The notes under the pieces are model-generated. The model was not told the origin of the DNA and did not search any database. It worked only from the letters and a program-made list of their open reading frames with translations. The position numbers and the translations under genes were made by a program. From the NCBI GenBank assembly GCA_016840065.1, contig JAEOTB010000037.1:27670-91669 (forward strand): a stretch of 64,000 nucleotides of DNA. Reading direction: 5' to 3'. Shown here one piece after another: positions 18,430 to 27,524 of this stretch. The stretch is from Candidatus Hermodarchaeota archaeon (lineage in GTDB: Archaea; Asgardarchaeota; Hermodarchaeia; Hermodarchaeales; Hermodarchaeaceae). Numbering within the stretch: position 1 is the stretch's first letter; every line of letters starts with the position of its first letter.

Positions 18430-19833
18430 ATGCCTACTTTTCGCCATCCATTCCTCCCCAATGCAGATGAGCAGCAGAAAGAAATGCTCGCCAAGCTGGG
18501 TATAACTACCGTCGAAGAGCTGTTCAAAGATATTCCTTCGAAATTCAAGTTTAAGGGAAAAATGAAAATCCCTGTAGGACTATCTGAAACAGAGGTCCGC
18601 CGCCATATTGAGAAACTTTTAGAGAAAAATTCAAACCCAGCTTCTTTTCTTAGTTTCCTAGGGGGTGGAGTCTGGCCTCATATGATTCCTGAGGTGGTTC
18701 ATTCAGTCACAGGTCGTACTGAATTCTATACAGCCTACACACCATATCAGGCCGAGATAAGTCAAGGTATGCTACAAGCACTCTTTGAGTACCAGAGTCT
18801 TATAGCGGAGCTTGTGGATCTTCCAGTAGTAAATGCTTCAATGTACGACTGGGCAAGCTCGCTAGGAGAAGCGGCGCTTATGACGCGACGCCTTACAAAG
18901 CGCTCCGCCTTCCTCATCCCCGAGTTCATCGCACCTAATCGGCGAGCAGTCCTAACTACTTACACAGCGCCAACTGATATTAAAATAAAGAGTGTACCCA
19001 GCGACCCAGTTCAAGGTAAAACTGATTTAGAGCAACTAAAGGAGAAGATGAACAGCAATGTTGCGGGCATTTATATTGAGAACCCCGCATATTTAGGATA
19101 CTTGGAGCCAGATGTCGATGCAATTGCCGAAATAGCACATGACTCTGGTGCATTGTTTGTTGTAGGTGTAGATCCTATTTCATTGGGGATTATTCGTCCC
19201 CCAGGCAATTATGACGCTGATATTGTAATCGGGGAGGGGCAGCCACTAGGCAATAACGTATACTTTGGTGGATCCCTGTTGGGTCTATTTGCCTGTAAGG
19301 ATGACCGGAAAATATTGCGCCAGATGCCTGGAAGACTAATTGGATTGACCACCACAAAAGAGGGAGACAAAAGGGGATTTGTGATGACATTGCAAGCTCG
19401 AGAACAACATATACGGCGTGAGCGTGCAACATCGAACATCTGTTCAAATCAAGCCCTTTGTGCTGTAGCAGCAGCTGCTTACCTTTGCACCCTAGGACCC
19501 ACAGGGCTTCGGAAATTAGGAGAACGGATAATGCAGTTGCGGCATTACACTGAACAAAAACTATCCCGTGTTGAAGGGATTCTAGCACCACGGTTTCAGG
19601 CTTCACACTTCAAGGAGTTCGTATTTTCACTTGACGAAGCCACAGCCAAGCGATTCTCTATTCAAAAAATGATGGCCAAAATTAGCCAAGAGAGAATTCA
19701 AGGTGGAATTCCATTGAACAAGGAGTTCCCCAAGTTGAAGGAATCCGCGCTAGTTTGCGTCACTGAACTCCAAACTAAGGAGTCCATCGATAAATTTACC
19801 GCGTCAATTCAGCAAATCCTGGAGGTGAACTAA
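18430..19833 (+). CDS. gcvPA: Glycine dehydrogenase (decarboxylating) subunit 1
   Basis: One half of the split P-protein of the glycine cleavage system, which decarboxylates glycine and passes the aminomethyl group to GcvH lipoate. Visible blocks: FLGGGVWPHMIPEVV, FYTAYTPYQAEISQGMLQALFEYQ, and NASMYDWASSLGEAALM, all typical of subunit 1. The ORF track begins at 18340, but MPTFRHPFLPN at 18430 matches the family start and has a GAGAGG site upstream. The protein is 467 residues. It is followed 3 nt later by gcvPB. Together with folD and purN downstream this implies folate-type one-carbon metabolism. Confidence 0.95.
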   Translation: MPTFRHPFLPNADEQQKEMLAKLGITTVEELFKDIPSKFKFKGKMKIPVGLSETEVRRHIEKLLEKNSNPASFLSFLGGGVWPHMIPEVVHSVTGRTEFYTAYTPYQAEISQGMLQALFEYQSLIAELVDLPVVNASMYDWASSLGEAALMTRRLTKRSAFLIPEFIAPNRRAVLTTYTAPTDIKIKSVPSDPVQGKTDLEQLKEKMNSNVAGIYIENPAYLGYLEPDVDAIAEIAHDSGALFVVGVDPISLGIIRPPGNYDADIVIGEGQPLGNNVYFGGSLLGLFACKDDRKILRQMPGRLIGLTTTKEGDKRGFVMTLQAREQHIRRERATSNICSNQALCAVAAAAYLCTLGPTGLRKLGERIMQLRHYTEQKLSRVEGILAPRFQASHFKEFVFSLDEATAKRFSIQKMMAKISQERIQGGIPLNKEFPKLKESALVCVTELQTKESIDKFTASIQQILEVN

Positions 19834-19836
19834 CTA

Positions 19837-21375
19837 ATGACCGAGTTCCGTCAAGCGCGTTGGAAAGAACCACTAATTTTCGAGCGATCGACCCCAGGAA
19901 CCATAGCTTATTCTTTGCCCACGGTCGAAAGAGAAGTGCAGGCAGCTTTACCTAAGCCGATGGAGTCTATTCCCAAGAGCTTGAGGCGTCGGACACCGCT
20001 AGAACTCCCAGAACTTTCGGAACCAGAGGTCTTGCAGCACTTTGTTCGTCTTTCACAGATGAATTACTGTGTGGATTTAGGGCTGTATCCATTAGGCAGC
20101 TGCACGATGAAATATAACCCTCCAATTAACGAGCGAATCGTACAAAATCCTAATTTCTCCCTTCTACACCCACATCAAGATGACTCGGATATTCAGGGGA
20201 TTTTACAGATTCTCTACGAGTTACAGCAATGGCTTGGAGAGATTACAGGAATGAATCAAATCTCTCTTCAACCCGCAGCAGGCGCCCATGGCGAATTTGC
20301 GGGAGCTCTTATTATCAGGGCATACCATGCGGAACATGATGAACTAGCAACAAGACGAGAAATTATTATTCCAGACTCGGCTCATGGAACTAATCCTGCC
20401 AGTGCAGCAATGGCTGGTTTTGACGTTGTTGTTGTTCCCTCAAACAAAGAGGGGCAGGTGGATTTGCAAGCACTCAAGTCTGCCGTGTCCGAAAGAACCG
20501 CTGGATTGATGTTAACTAATCCTAACACCCTTGGTCTCTTCGAACAAAATATCGAGTCTATCGCGAAAATCATACATGACGCGGGAGGGCTCCTCTATTA
20601 TGATGGCGCGAATCTAAATGCTACTCTAGGACGTGTGCGCCCAGGGGACATGGGATTTGATATTGTACACTTAAATCTCCACAAGACCTTTGCTACGCCT
20701 CATGGCGGCGGCGGACCTGGTGCGGGACCAATAGGCGTTAAGGAATCATTATCACCATTCTTACCCATTCCAATCGTTTCCTATGATGGAACTAGGTATT
20801 ATCTTGATGAAGAACGTCCAAAGACAATCGGGCGCGTTCATGGGTTTCTGGGTAATATCCCTGTACTGGTGAAAGCATATGCCTATATTCTGCAAATGGG
20901 AAGAAGAGGGTTGAAAGCTGTAGCAGAGCACGCTGTCCTTAATGCAAACTATATCATGAATAGCCTAAAGAATGTAAAAGGCTACTCTATCCCTTTTGCA
21001 CCAGATACTTGGCGAATGCACGAAGTAGTGATTAGCGCAAAGCCCTTACTACGCGAGACAGGTGTTAGTGCTCGTGATGTAGCGAAAGCACTCCTAGATC
21101 GCGGACTTCATGCACCAACATTCTATTTCCCAGCGATTGTTGATCAAGCGCTTATGATTGAACCAACAGAAACCTTCAGTAAGGATGAATTGGATCGCTT
21201 CATAGAAGCACTCAAGGAAATCTCGAATCTCGCTTATGATAATCCTGCCATGATTCTCAAAAGCCCCCAGCATACAGCAACGAGTCGCTTACATGAGGCC
21301 AAGGCAGCTCACCCACGTACAATGGCACTATCTTGGAGAATGTACCAAAAGCGGCTAAGGTCAAAACCCAGTTAG
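19837..21375 (+). CDS. gcvPB: Glycine dehydrogenase (decarboxylating) subunit 2
   Basis: The PLP-binding half of the split P-protein, 512 residues. The PLP lysine is in HLNLHKTFATPHGGGGPGAGP; LYPLGSCTMKYNP and QPAAGAHGEFAG are family blocks. It forms a heterotetramer with GcvPA. GcvT, GcvH and Lpd are not in the window. The translation start 3 nt after the gcvPA stop suggests coupling. Confidence 0.96.
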   Translation: MTEFRQARWKEPLIFERSTPGTIAYSLPTVEREVQAALPKPMESIPKSLRRRTPLELPELSEPEVLQHFVRLSQMNYCVDLGLYPLGSCTMKYNPPINERIVQNPNFSLLHPHQDDSDIQGILQILYELQQWLGEITGMNQISLQPAAGAHGEFAGALIIRAYHAEHDELATRREIIIPDSAHGTNPASAAMAGFDVVVVPSNKEGQVDLQALKSAVSERTAGLMLTNPNTLGLFEQNIESIAKIIHDAGGLLYYDGANLNATLGRVRPGDMGFDIVHLNLHKTFATPHGGGGPGAGPIGVKESLSPFLPIPIVSYDGTRYYLDEERPKTIGRVHGFLGNIPVLVKAYAYILQMGRRGLKAVAEHAVLNANYIMNSLKNVKGYSIPFAPDTWRMHEVVISAKPLLRETGVSARDVAKALLDRGLHAPTFYFPAIVDQALMIEPTETFSKDELDRFIEALKEISNLAYDNPAMILKSPQHTATSRLHEAKAAHPRTMALSWRMYQKRLRSKPS

Positions 21376-21436
21376 GCTGAATTCCTAGTAATACCTCAAA
21401 CAGCAGATACAACCTATTAGAAGGGGTTCAGTAGGG

Positions 21437-22168
21437 CTAACCGCGTTTCTTACGTCCAGTTCTCTTAGGAGCTATCAACCCAACTTTACGACCTGGCGGA
21501 GTAGTACGCGCTACCGAACTCGGACCACCTGGGCGCTGCTTGGCCCCGCCGCCGTGTGGATGCGAACACGCGTTCATTGCTACTCCTCGAACTTTCGGAT
21601 AAGTGTGACCCTTGGCTCGTTTCATTTTGTGTTTGCTGCCTGCCTTAACGAAGGGTTTCTCGAGGCGTCCACCACCAGAGACTACCCCTATACTCGCTCG
21701 GCAAGTGGAACTAAATGCTCTAGTTTTTCCGGAGGGAAGACGTACAAAGGTTTTACCATGACCTCGGGTCATAATTGTGGCGTATGTTCCCCCAGCCCGA
21801 ACGAATTTCCCGCCATCGCCTGGCTGTCCTTCGATATTGAAGATTGGAGTACCTTCAGGAATCTTGCCCAAGGGGAGTATGTGACCTGCCCGTACACCAG
21901 CTTTTGGACCTATGCGAATTTGTTGACCAACTGCTGTGCCTTCAGGCACCAGAGCTAGATATGTATCTCCGCTCTCTAACCGAAGGAGGGCAATAGGACA
22001 ACCTCGCCCAGGCTCATGTTGCAGATCCTCTACGATTGCGTTGAGATAGCCCTTTCGATCCATTAAAACGAGAGGAGGGTACTTCACTGCGCCGCGTCTG
22101 CGGTGAGTAAGCGCCCTAAAGGTAGGACTTCCACGACCCCGGCGTTGCACGTATATTCTTTTACCCAT
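21437..22168 (-). CDS. rpl2: 50S ribosomal protein L2
   Basis: A 243-residue large-subunit protein that binds 23S rRNA near the peptidyl-transferase centre. The core GVAMNACSHPHGGG contains the essential histidine, and MGKRIYVQRRGRGSPTFRA is the archaeal N-terminus. It is the last of four genes in the order L3-L4-L23-L2 on the minus strand, the conserved start of the archaeal S10-spc cluster. The expected S19-L22-S3 genes do not follow; gcvPB is convergent instead. Confidence 0.97.
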   Translation of the reverse strand: MGKRIYVQRRGRGSPTFRALTHRRRGAVKYPPLVLMDRKGYLNAIVEDLQHEPGRGCPIALLRLESGDTYLALVPEGTAVGQQIRIGPKAGVRAGHILPLGKIPEGTPIFNIEGQPGDGGKFVRAGGTYATIMTRGHGKTFVRLPSGKTRAFSSTCRASIGVVSGGGRLEKPFVKAGSKHKMKRAKGHTYPKVRGVAMNACSHPHGGGAKQRPGGPSSVARTTPPGRKVGLIAPKRTGRKKRG

Positions 22169-22186
22169 TTTTTATTCCTCCAACTA

Positions 22187-22453
22187 CTAGAAGAGTCCTA
22201 GCTTGACTGCCAAGTCAGCTGCATTGTGTTCAGGAGCGAGTTTAACCAAGGCTTTCTTCCGCCCCTGCGGCGTAATCATGGTGTTAACCTTGATTACTTT
22301 TACCTCGTATAACTCTTCAATTGCTTGTCGAATTTGACCCTTTGTAGCGGTTCTGCGAACTAGGAATGTCAAGCGGTTCTCGCGCTCTACAATCTCAGAC
22401 GCTCTTTCGGTAATCATCATCCGAATTATTACACGATACGGATCCACTTTCAT
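22187..22453 (-). CDS. rpl23: 50S ribosomal protein L23
   Basis: An 88-residue protein at the ribosome exit tunnel and docking site for SRP. TERASEIVERENRLTFLVRRTATKGQIRQAIEELYEVKVIKVNTMITPQGRKKALVKL matches archaeal L23 throughout. Its first codon overlaps the last codons of rpl4 by 4 nt, which indicates coupled translation. Confidence 0.96.
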   Translation of the reverse strand: MKVDPYRVIIRMMITERASEIVERENRLTFLVRRTATKGQIRQAIEELYEVKVIKVNTMITPQGRKKALVKLAPEHNAADLAVKLGLF

Positions 22454-23238
22454 TCACTTCCAAAGAGACCTTTTCCTAGTTGTGTAATGGCGGATTTCGT
22501 CCAAAGTGTTAATCTGCCTGGATGCGTGCCTGGAGCAAGCAGTTCAGCATTCAACTTTGTTACATATTCTATGTTAACACCTGAAAGGTTTCCTGCTGCC
22601 CTCCGAATCCCTTTGTCTTCAGATATCACTATAAGTGGTCCTACGGGACGCCGATACTTCCGACCTCTCCTTCGTGCTGCGCCGCCTCGAATTTTGACTC
22701 CAGTTTTGGATCTAAGGACATCGCCCCAAATGCCGAGTGCTTCAAAGACAGCTTTCACCTCAACAGTTGTTTGGAGTCCCTGTAATTTATCCTCGACTAC
22801 GAGAGGAAGTTCCTCAGAAGTGAAGATATGTCCCCGAGCCTTCACTAGATCACTTCTCGCTGTAGCAGCGATAGCGGAGCGAATGGCTAAACGCCGTTCC
22901 TTTTTATTGATCCGTTCTAAGGGGTTCTTCGCTGACTCAGGTGGGTGGGTGCGCCTCCCACCAACGGTCGATGGCGCAAATGCTGCATGTTGAGCTGATT
23001 GATATCCGCCACCTTTTCTGCGAGGAATTCGTGACCGTCCATGACCAACCCCCCAACTCTCAGCACTGGTTCTCTTGCCAGCCCTTGGATCAACACCCTT
23101 TCGTTGATAGCCTGCAGATTGTTGTGCTAACACTGCACGTCGGATTATATCGCGTCTTAATGGCGTTTCAAATATTGACGCGAGTTTCACTGTTCCCTTA
23201 CTTTCGCCATCCAATGAGAGAACTTTCACGCTAGCCAT
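22450..23238 (-). CDS. rpl4: 50S ribosomal protein L4 (archaeal/eukaryotic L4e type)
   Basis: Lines the exit tunnel. Blocks such as PLRRDIIRRAV, GRSRIPRRKGGGYQSAQHAAFAP and PPESAKN are typical of archaeal L4. The ORF track starts at a GTG at 23253, but ATG 23238 (MASVKVLSLDG) has a GGAGG site immediately upstream and is the likelier start, giving 262 residues. Confidence 0.96.
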   Translation of the reverse strand: MASVKVLSLDGESKGTVKLASIFETPLRRDIIRRAVLAQQSAGYQRKGVDPRAGKRTSAESWGVGHGRSRIPRRKGGGYQSAQHAAFAPSTVGGRRTHPPESAKNPLERINKKERRLAIRSAIAATARSDLVKARGHIFTSEELPLVVEDKLQGLQTTVEVKAVFEALGIWGDVLRSKTGVKIRGGAARRRGRKYRRPVGPLIVISEDKGIRRAAGNLSGVNIEYVTKLNAELLAPGTHPGRLTLWTKSAITQLGKGLFGSE

Positions 23239-23258
23239 TTCTCTTGCCTCCACTTCAT

Positions 23259-24260
23259 CTATTTCTTGGGCTTGGTGCTGATGTACAGAAGGTCTGGGGC
23301 CTTATCGGGAATTGCTGATGGCCGTATTGGAGCACGAAGACGAACAAGACGTTTTGCTGGTCCTGGAATGGACCCGTCAATTATCAAGGAATCTGAACGA
23401 AGTGTTCCGTAATGTGGGAATCCTCCAGATGGTGTGATGTCATCGCTTTTCTCACCGATTCTAAAGATGAACTTGTTATATTCGGTTCGCTGATGGTAAC
23501 CCATCTGGCCACCTCTAGGACAGGTATACATGATGCGTCCAGGAGTCCATGGACCTAGAGTACCAACCGCGCGTACTCGCTTCCGAGACTTGTGAGGAAG
23601 TTTCGCAACTCCGAACCGTTTTACGACACCTTGCCAACCCTTTCCTTTGGTTATTGCGGTCACATCAACATACGTCCCAGGTGTGAATAAGTCGCGAACC
23701 CGGATTTCTTGACCCAAGAGCTTCTTTGCATACTCAATCCGCTCAGGGATTTCGCCGCCAGCTACCGCGCATTCAATAATTTCAGGTTTCTTTCTACTGA
23801 CCCCTGCTTGTCGCGGCTGAGTAGTTAGGAGAACCCTAATTTCATCAAACTTGTCCTGCATCTTTGTGAATTTTTCAAGCGCAGCCTTAGCGTCATACTT
23901 GTCTGGCCATTGAAGTAGTCGTTGGAAATCCTTTGGCATCTTTTCCGCCCAGCATTCGCTAGCCACTCTTAGTTTCTGTTCGATTAGCCGATATCCACGG
24001 ATAGCTGCTACTAGCATAGGCGGTGTATCAACAATAGTCACCGCACGAGAGATTTCCCGCCCATACCAAGGGCTCGTTGGCCTATTATCAGTAACAATAA
24101 CGTGAGTCATCCCCACCTTATACCCTGCAAAGCCTATGATTTTAGGGTCTCCCGACTGGCTTGGCCAAGTACGTATCCGCCCTGTGATTCGGGTTGCACG
24201 CTTGCGAGGGCGGTGGGTAAGGCTTCCATGGCGCGGAGCGTGTTGCTTACGATGACCCAT
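23259..24260 (-). CDS. rpl3: 50S ribosomal protein L3
   Basis: First gene of the L3-L4-L23-L2 operon. MGHRKQHAPRHGSLTHRPRKRA is the standard archaeal N-terminus, so I take ATG 24260 rather than the GTG at 24272. KGKGWQGVVKRFG and the MGYHQRTEYNK block are family signatures. The promoter must lie in the 240-nt gap shared with the divergent tRNA-Ser gene. Confidence 0.97.
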   Translation of the reverse strand: MGHRKQHAPRHGSLTHRPRKRATRITGRIRTWPSQSGDPKIIGFAGYKVGMTHVIVTDNRPTSPWYGREISRAVTIVDTPPMLVAAIRGYRLIEQKLRVASECWAEKMPKDFQRLLQWPDKYDAKAALEKFTKMQDKFDEIRVLLTTQPRQAGVSRKKPEIIECAVAGGEIPERIEYAKKLLGQEIRVRDLFTPGTYVDVTAITKGKGWQGVVKRFGVAKLPHKSRKRVRAVGTLGPWTPGRIMYTCPRGGQMGYHQRTEYNKFIFRIGEKSDDITPSGGFPHYGTLRSDSLIIDGSIPGPAKRLVRLRAPIRPSAIPDKAPDLLYISTKPKK

Positions 24261-24501
24261 TGACACCAACACCTAGAGTGCTTGATTTTTGCATTCAGAA
24301 CTCGGTTTAATTGTATAGTCCCCGAGTGACTGCCTCGAAGCTGACCACATCATTTAAGCTTTTCGACAAGAGAACGAGTGATACACTGCTTCAAGAGATT
24401 GTACGAGTAGCAATTACTCAAATATACTCCTTCCATTCCAAGACCAATATTGCTTTAAACATCGATTATTAATCAAAATGAGCACAGTCCAAAAAGCATG
24501 A

Positions 24502-24621
24502 GCCGGGATAGCCCAGTGGTACGGCGCGGGCCTTGAGTGGCGAAGGTAACAAGTTCCTCCTTTTCCCCTGCTAGCCCGTGACTTTATAGTCTCGGGGGTT
24601 CAAATCCCTCTCCCGGCGCCA
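24502..24621 (+). tRNA. tRNA-Ser(TGA), with intron and encoded CCA
   Basis: The acceptor stem GCCGGGA/TCCCGGC is perfect, with G73 and encoded CCA. The 3-bp D stem is GCC/GGC and the anticodon stem is CGGGC/GCCCG. A long variable arm (GACT-TTAT-AGTC) and a T arm with loop TTCAAAT follow. The long variable arm plus G73 and G1-C72 point to serine. With a 35-nt intron at the canonical 37/38 site (24538-24572) the loop is CTTGAGA, anticodon TGA at 24534-24536. A less likely alternative, with the stem shifted by one pair and the intron at 31-33, would give CTGCTAG (anticodon GCT, with A37). Confidence 0.88.
24538..24572 (+). other. tRNA-Ser intron (35 nt)
   Basis: It lies between G37 and A38 if the anticodon is TGA. 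GGCGAAGG near its 5' end pairs imperfectly with CCTTTTCC near the 3' end, and AG/CT extends the helix at the junction. The central 4-bp helix expected of a strict BHB is only half formed, so this is a relaxed motif, unlike the three protein-gene introns. Confidence 0.65.
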
Positions 24622-24668
24622 CTCTCAACGACTCGTTGTGCTTGTTTACAAATCTGCTAAACATTGAA

Positions 24669-24675
24669 TATATAA
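24669..24675 (+). promoter_or_regulatory. TATA box for archease-rtcB
   Basis: TATATAA lies about 50 nt upstream of the archease TTG start and 48 nt after the tRNA CCA end. It would drive the archease-rtcB pair separately from the tRNA. Confidence 0.5.
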
Positions 24676-24725
24676 TTACAAATTAATCGCGAAATATCAG
24701 TCATTAAGCTGGGATTGGGTGTAGA

Positions 24726-25151
24726 TTGTTGCAGTTTGAATATTTCGATGATATCACTTCGGATCAAATGTTTCGAGCCTATGGACAGGATTTACCAGAG
24801 GTATTCAAGCACGCTGCAATGGCAATGTTTGGAATAATGTTCGATTTAGAAGAAGTACAAACCGAAGCGGAAATAGAGGTAGAGGCAACAGGAGCCTCCG
24901 AGGAGATGCTCCTTTATGATTGGCTGTCTAACCTGCTATTCGAATTCGAGGTCAAGTACGTGTTCTTTGCAGACTTCAACGTCACAACTATCGAGCGTGA
25001 TGAAGAAGGAAACTTGTACCTTGTTGGATTAGCAAGTGGAAGTCTTACGCCTCAGGAGCGGCGAACCCACGTCAAAGCGGTCACCTTCCACAGATTCTGC
25101 TTGGAAAAAATTGATAACAGGTATGTGGCTACTGTAGTTGTGGATGTCTGA
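24726..25151 (+). CDS. Archease, activator of the RtcB RNA ligase
   Basis: A 141-residue protein of the archease family, which speeds guanylylation and turnover of RtcB. The FDDITSDQMFRAYGQDLPEVFKHAAMAMFGIMFD block matches the family's D-x-T-(A/S)-D...G...F..AA start, with acidic metal-binding residues; LYDWLSNLLFEFE and the terminal TVVVDV also fit. It starts with TTG 51 nt after a TATA box. rtcB begins 27 nt downstream, so the two are an operon. Confidence 0.92.
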   Translation: MLQFEYFDDITSDQMFRAYGQDLPEVFKHAAMAMFGIMFDLEEVQTEAEIEVEATGASEEMLLYDWLSNLLFEFEVKYVFFADFNVTTIERDEEGNLYLVGLASGSLTPQERRTHVKAVTFHRFCLEKIDNRYVATVVVDV

Positions 25152-25177
25152 ACGAACAAACACGATGGTGATAGAAG

Positions 25178-26626
25178 ATGAAGGAGAAACTGAAACAACT
25201 AGACGAGTTTCGCTACTGGCTCGACAAGACAGCCCGCCCCAAGATGAGAGTAGGCGCGATGTTATTTGCTTCACGCAAAGTTATACAACAAATAGAAGAT
25301 AGCGCGGTTGAACAATTAACCAACGTCGCCTGTCTACCAGGTGTTATTGAGCCAGTTTTAGCCATGCCAGACGCACATTGGGGATATGGCTTACCAATGG
25401 GCGCAGTCGGGGCCTTTGACGCTGAGGAGGGCGTGATATCAGCTGGGATGACCGGTTTTGATATCAACTGCGGTGTCCGGTTAATTCGTACTAATCTAAC
25501 TCAGGCTGAAGTTAAGCCCAAACTTCGTCAGCTCATGGAGGAATTGTTCAGGCGCGTGCCTGCTGGCGTCGGCTCTAGAGGTAAGATTCGCTTGAGCAAT
25601 TCCGAGTTGGATGGTGTTTTACAGCTTGGTGCTCGATGGGCAGTCGAGAGTGGTCGCGGAGTTGACGCGGATTTAGAGCACTGTGAGGAAAGGGGCAATA
25701 TGGAGGGTGCCGCAACCGGCTTGCCAGAGCTTTCAGAGCGGGTACGAACGCGTGGAAAACCTCAGCTGGGCACACTCGGTGCCGGTAATCACTACCTTGA
25801 AGCCCAAGTAGTTGATGAGGTGTTTAATGAAGAGGCAGCCTCCCGTTTTGGTTTAGAAAAGGGGAAAGTGGTTGTGATGTTACATTGTGGATCTCGCGGT
25901 TTCGGTCACCAAGTGGCAACTGATTACCTGAAGAGTATGGAGGTGGCTGCGCGGAAGTATAAAATTTGGTTGCCAGACAGACAACTCGTCTGCGCTCCAA
26001 CCACATCGCCAGAGGGGCAAGCCTACTATTCCGCGATGAAGTCAGCCGTGAACTACGCCTTCTGCAACCGGCAAGTAATGACTCACTGGATTCGGGAAGG
26101 CTTTGAAACTGTCTTTGGGCGAGACTGGGAAAAACTAGGTCTTCACCTAGTTTATGATGTTTGCCATAATATATGCAAGCTAGAAACCCACGAGTTACAC
26201 GGTGCAAAAAGGCAACTCTACATTCATCGAAAAGGTGCTACTCGTGCTTTTGGACCCGGCAACCCGCTTATCCCCCCTCACTACCAACCCGTTGGACAGC
26301 CAGTACTGATTGGTGGCTCTATGGGCACAGCCTCTTATGTACTAGTTGGTACAGAGCAGGCAATGAAAGAATCGTACGGTTCTACATGCCATGGTGCTGG
26401 ACGCGCTATGGGTCGAAAAGCAGCCACAAGGAGATTTCATGGTAGGGAGATTCAACGTTCGCTTGAGCAATCAGGTAAAGTGATAAAATCTCATAGCGCC
26501 AAGCTACTCGCTGAAGAAGCGCCCAAGGCTTACAAGGATGTCCACATGGTGATTGACGCAGTCCACGGAGCAGGAATTTCTCTGAAAGTCACGCGCCAGA
26601 TTCCAATGGGCACTGTCAAAGGCTGA
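25178..26626 (+). CDS. rtcB: RNA-splicing ligase RtcB
   Basis: A GTP/Mn-dependent ligase that joins 2',3'-cyclic phosphate and 5'-OH RNA ends left by the tRNA splicing endonuclease. All key blocks are visible: PDAHWGYGLPMGAVGAF, GFDINCGVRL (Mn-binding cysteine), GAGNHYLEA, HCGSRGFGHQ, and CHGAGRAMGRKAA, which holds the histidine that is guanylylated. Its 482 residues are full length with no intein. It would ligate the exons of the tRNA-Ser intron here and, if real, the mRNA introns of moxR and EF-1A. Confidence 0.97.
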   Translation: MKEKLKQLDEFRYWLDKTARPKMRVGAMLFASRKVIQQIEDSAVEQLTNVACLPGVIEPVLAMPDAHWGYGLPMGAVGAFDAEEGVISAGMTGFDINCGVRLIRTNLTQAEVKPKLRQLMEELFRRVPAGVGSRGKIRLSNSELDGVLQLGARWAVESGRGVDADLEHCEERGNMEGAATGLPELSERVRTRGKPQLGTLGAGNHYLEAQVVDEVFNEEAASRFGLEKGKVVVMLHCGSRGFGHQVATDYLKSMEVAARKYKIWLPDRQLVCAPTTSPEGQAYYSAMKSAVNYAFCNRQVMTHWIREGFETVFGRDWEKLGLHLVYDVCHNICKLETHELHGAKRQLYIHRKGATRAFGPGNPLIPPHYQPVGQPVLIGGSMGTASYVLVGTEQAMKESYGSTCHGAGRAMGRKAATRRFHGREIQRSLEQSGKVIKSHSAKLLAEEAPKAYKDVHMVIDAVHGAGISLKVTRQIPMGTVKG

Positions 26627-26636
26627 CCTTAGAGAA

Positions 26637-27524
26637 ATGTCATCTAGAACATCAATTCGAACACTACCAAAGAACCTCTCCATAGCTATTCCAGCCTCCT
26701 TCATTGATGTTTATTCGAACCTATCTCAAAAAACTGATCAGATTGGTCGAATTGCCCGGGCAGCCGCTATCAATCGAGTTAGTGAAATTCTTGTTTTCCC
26801 AGATGTATCCAGCAAGAATCAAGCGCCCCAACGACGGCTTATAACACGAATTCTTGAGTATCTAGATACCCCCCAATATCTTCGGAAACACCTATTCGGT
26901 AAACACCCCGATCTAAGGCGGGTTGGACTACTTCCTCCTCTTCGTACTCCGCACCATCCAACGGAGAAACGGGCAAGGAAATTATCAGAAGGCGAAATTC
27001 GTGAAGGATATGTTTTCCGAAAAGATGGCAAACTAGTAGTTGATGTCGGTGTTGAGAAACCCCTTCCCTTTCTAAGGCCAGTATCTTCACGCATACCCTG
27101 CAGAGCTACTGTCTCAATCACGAGAAATCCCTATGGCATGCTTACAGCTCAGCCTGCTACACCACCAACTCCCGAAGTATATTGGGGTTACAAAGTACTA
27201 GATATAAAACAACCGTTAAGTGACTTTCTCAAAACAAATCGTGTTTATGACCTTATAGTAGCTACATCTCGCAGGGCAGCACAAATTAATGAAATATGGA
27301 AAGAATTACATTCACGTTGGCAGAAAGCAAAGCATGTTCTCGTTCTCTTTGGGAGTCACAACAAAGGATTAGGAGAAATCCTACAGCAAGAAGGGCACCA
27401 ATTGGACACTCTCACAGATTTCCAAGTAAATACAGTACCCAATCAAGGTGTCGAAACCATTCGAACAGCCGAAGCAGTCTTTCTAAGCCTTTCTGTATTC
27501 AGATTATTAGAGCAGCGCTATTAG
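26637..27524 (+). CDS. SPOUT-fold RNA methyltransferase (COG2106 type)
   Basis: A 295-residue protein with a SPOUT knot in its C-terminal part: LFGSHNKGLGEIL and VNTVPNQGVETIRTAEAVFLSL form the SAM-binding trefoil loop. The N-terminal RTLPKNLSIAIPASFIDV...GRIARAAAINRVSEILVFPD is typical of the COG2106/SPOUT1 group, which has an inserted OB-like domain. The target RNA is unknown. It begins 10 nt after rtcB, suggesting a shared RNA-processing operon, and overlaps the convergent membrane gene by 4 nt. Confidence 0.85.
   Translation: MSSRTSIRTLPKNLSIAIPASFIDVYSNLSQKTDQIGRIARAAAINRVSEILVFPDVSSKNQAPQRRLITRILEYLDTPQYLRKHLFGKHPDLRRVGLLPPLRTPHHPTEKRARKLSEGEIREGYVFRKDGKLVVDVGVEKPLPFLRPVSSRIPCRATVSITRNPYGMLTAQPATPPTPEVYWGYKVLDIKQPLSDFLKTNRVYDLIVATSRRAAQINEIWKELHSRWQKAKHVLVLFGSHNKGLGEILQQEGHQLDTLTDFQVNTVPNQGVETIRTAEAVFLSLSVFRLLEQRY

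Noticed and set aside
19190-19606. 138-residue minus-strand ORF over gcvPA
   Set aside because: Antisense shadow of a conserved enzyme gene.
22487-22993. 168-residue plus-strand ORF over rpl4
   Set aside because: It lies fully antisense to a definite ribosomal protein gene and has no recognisable domain.
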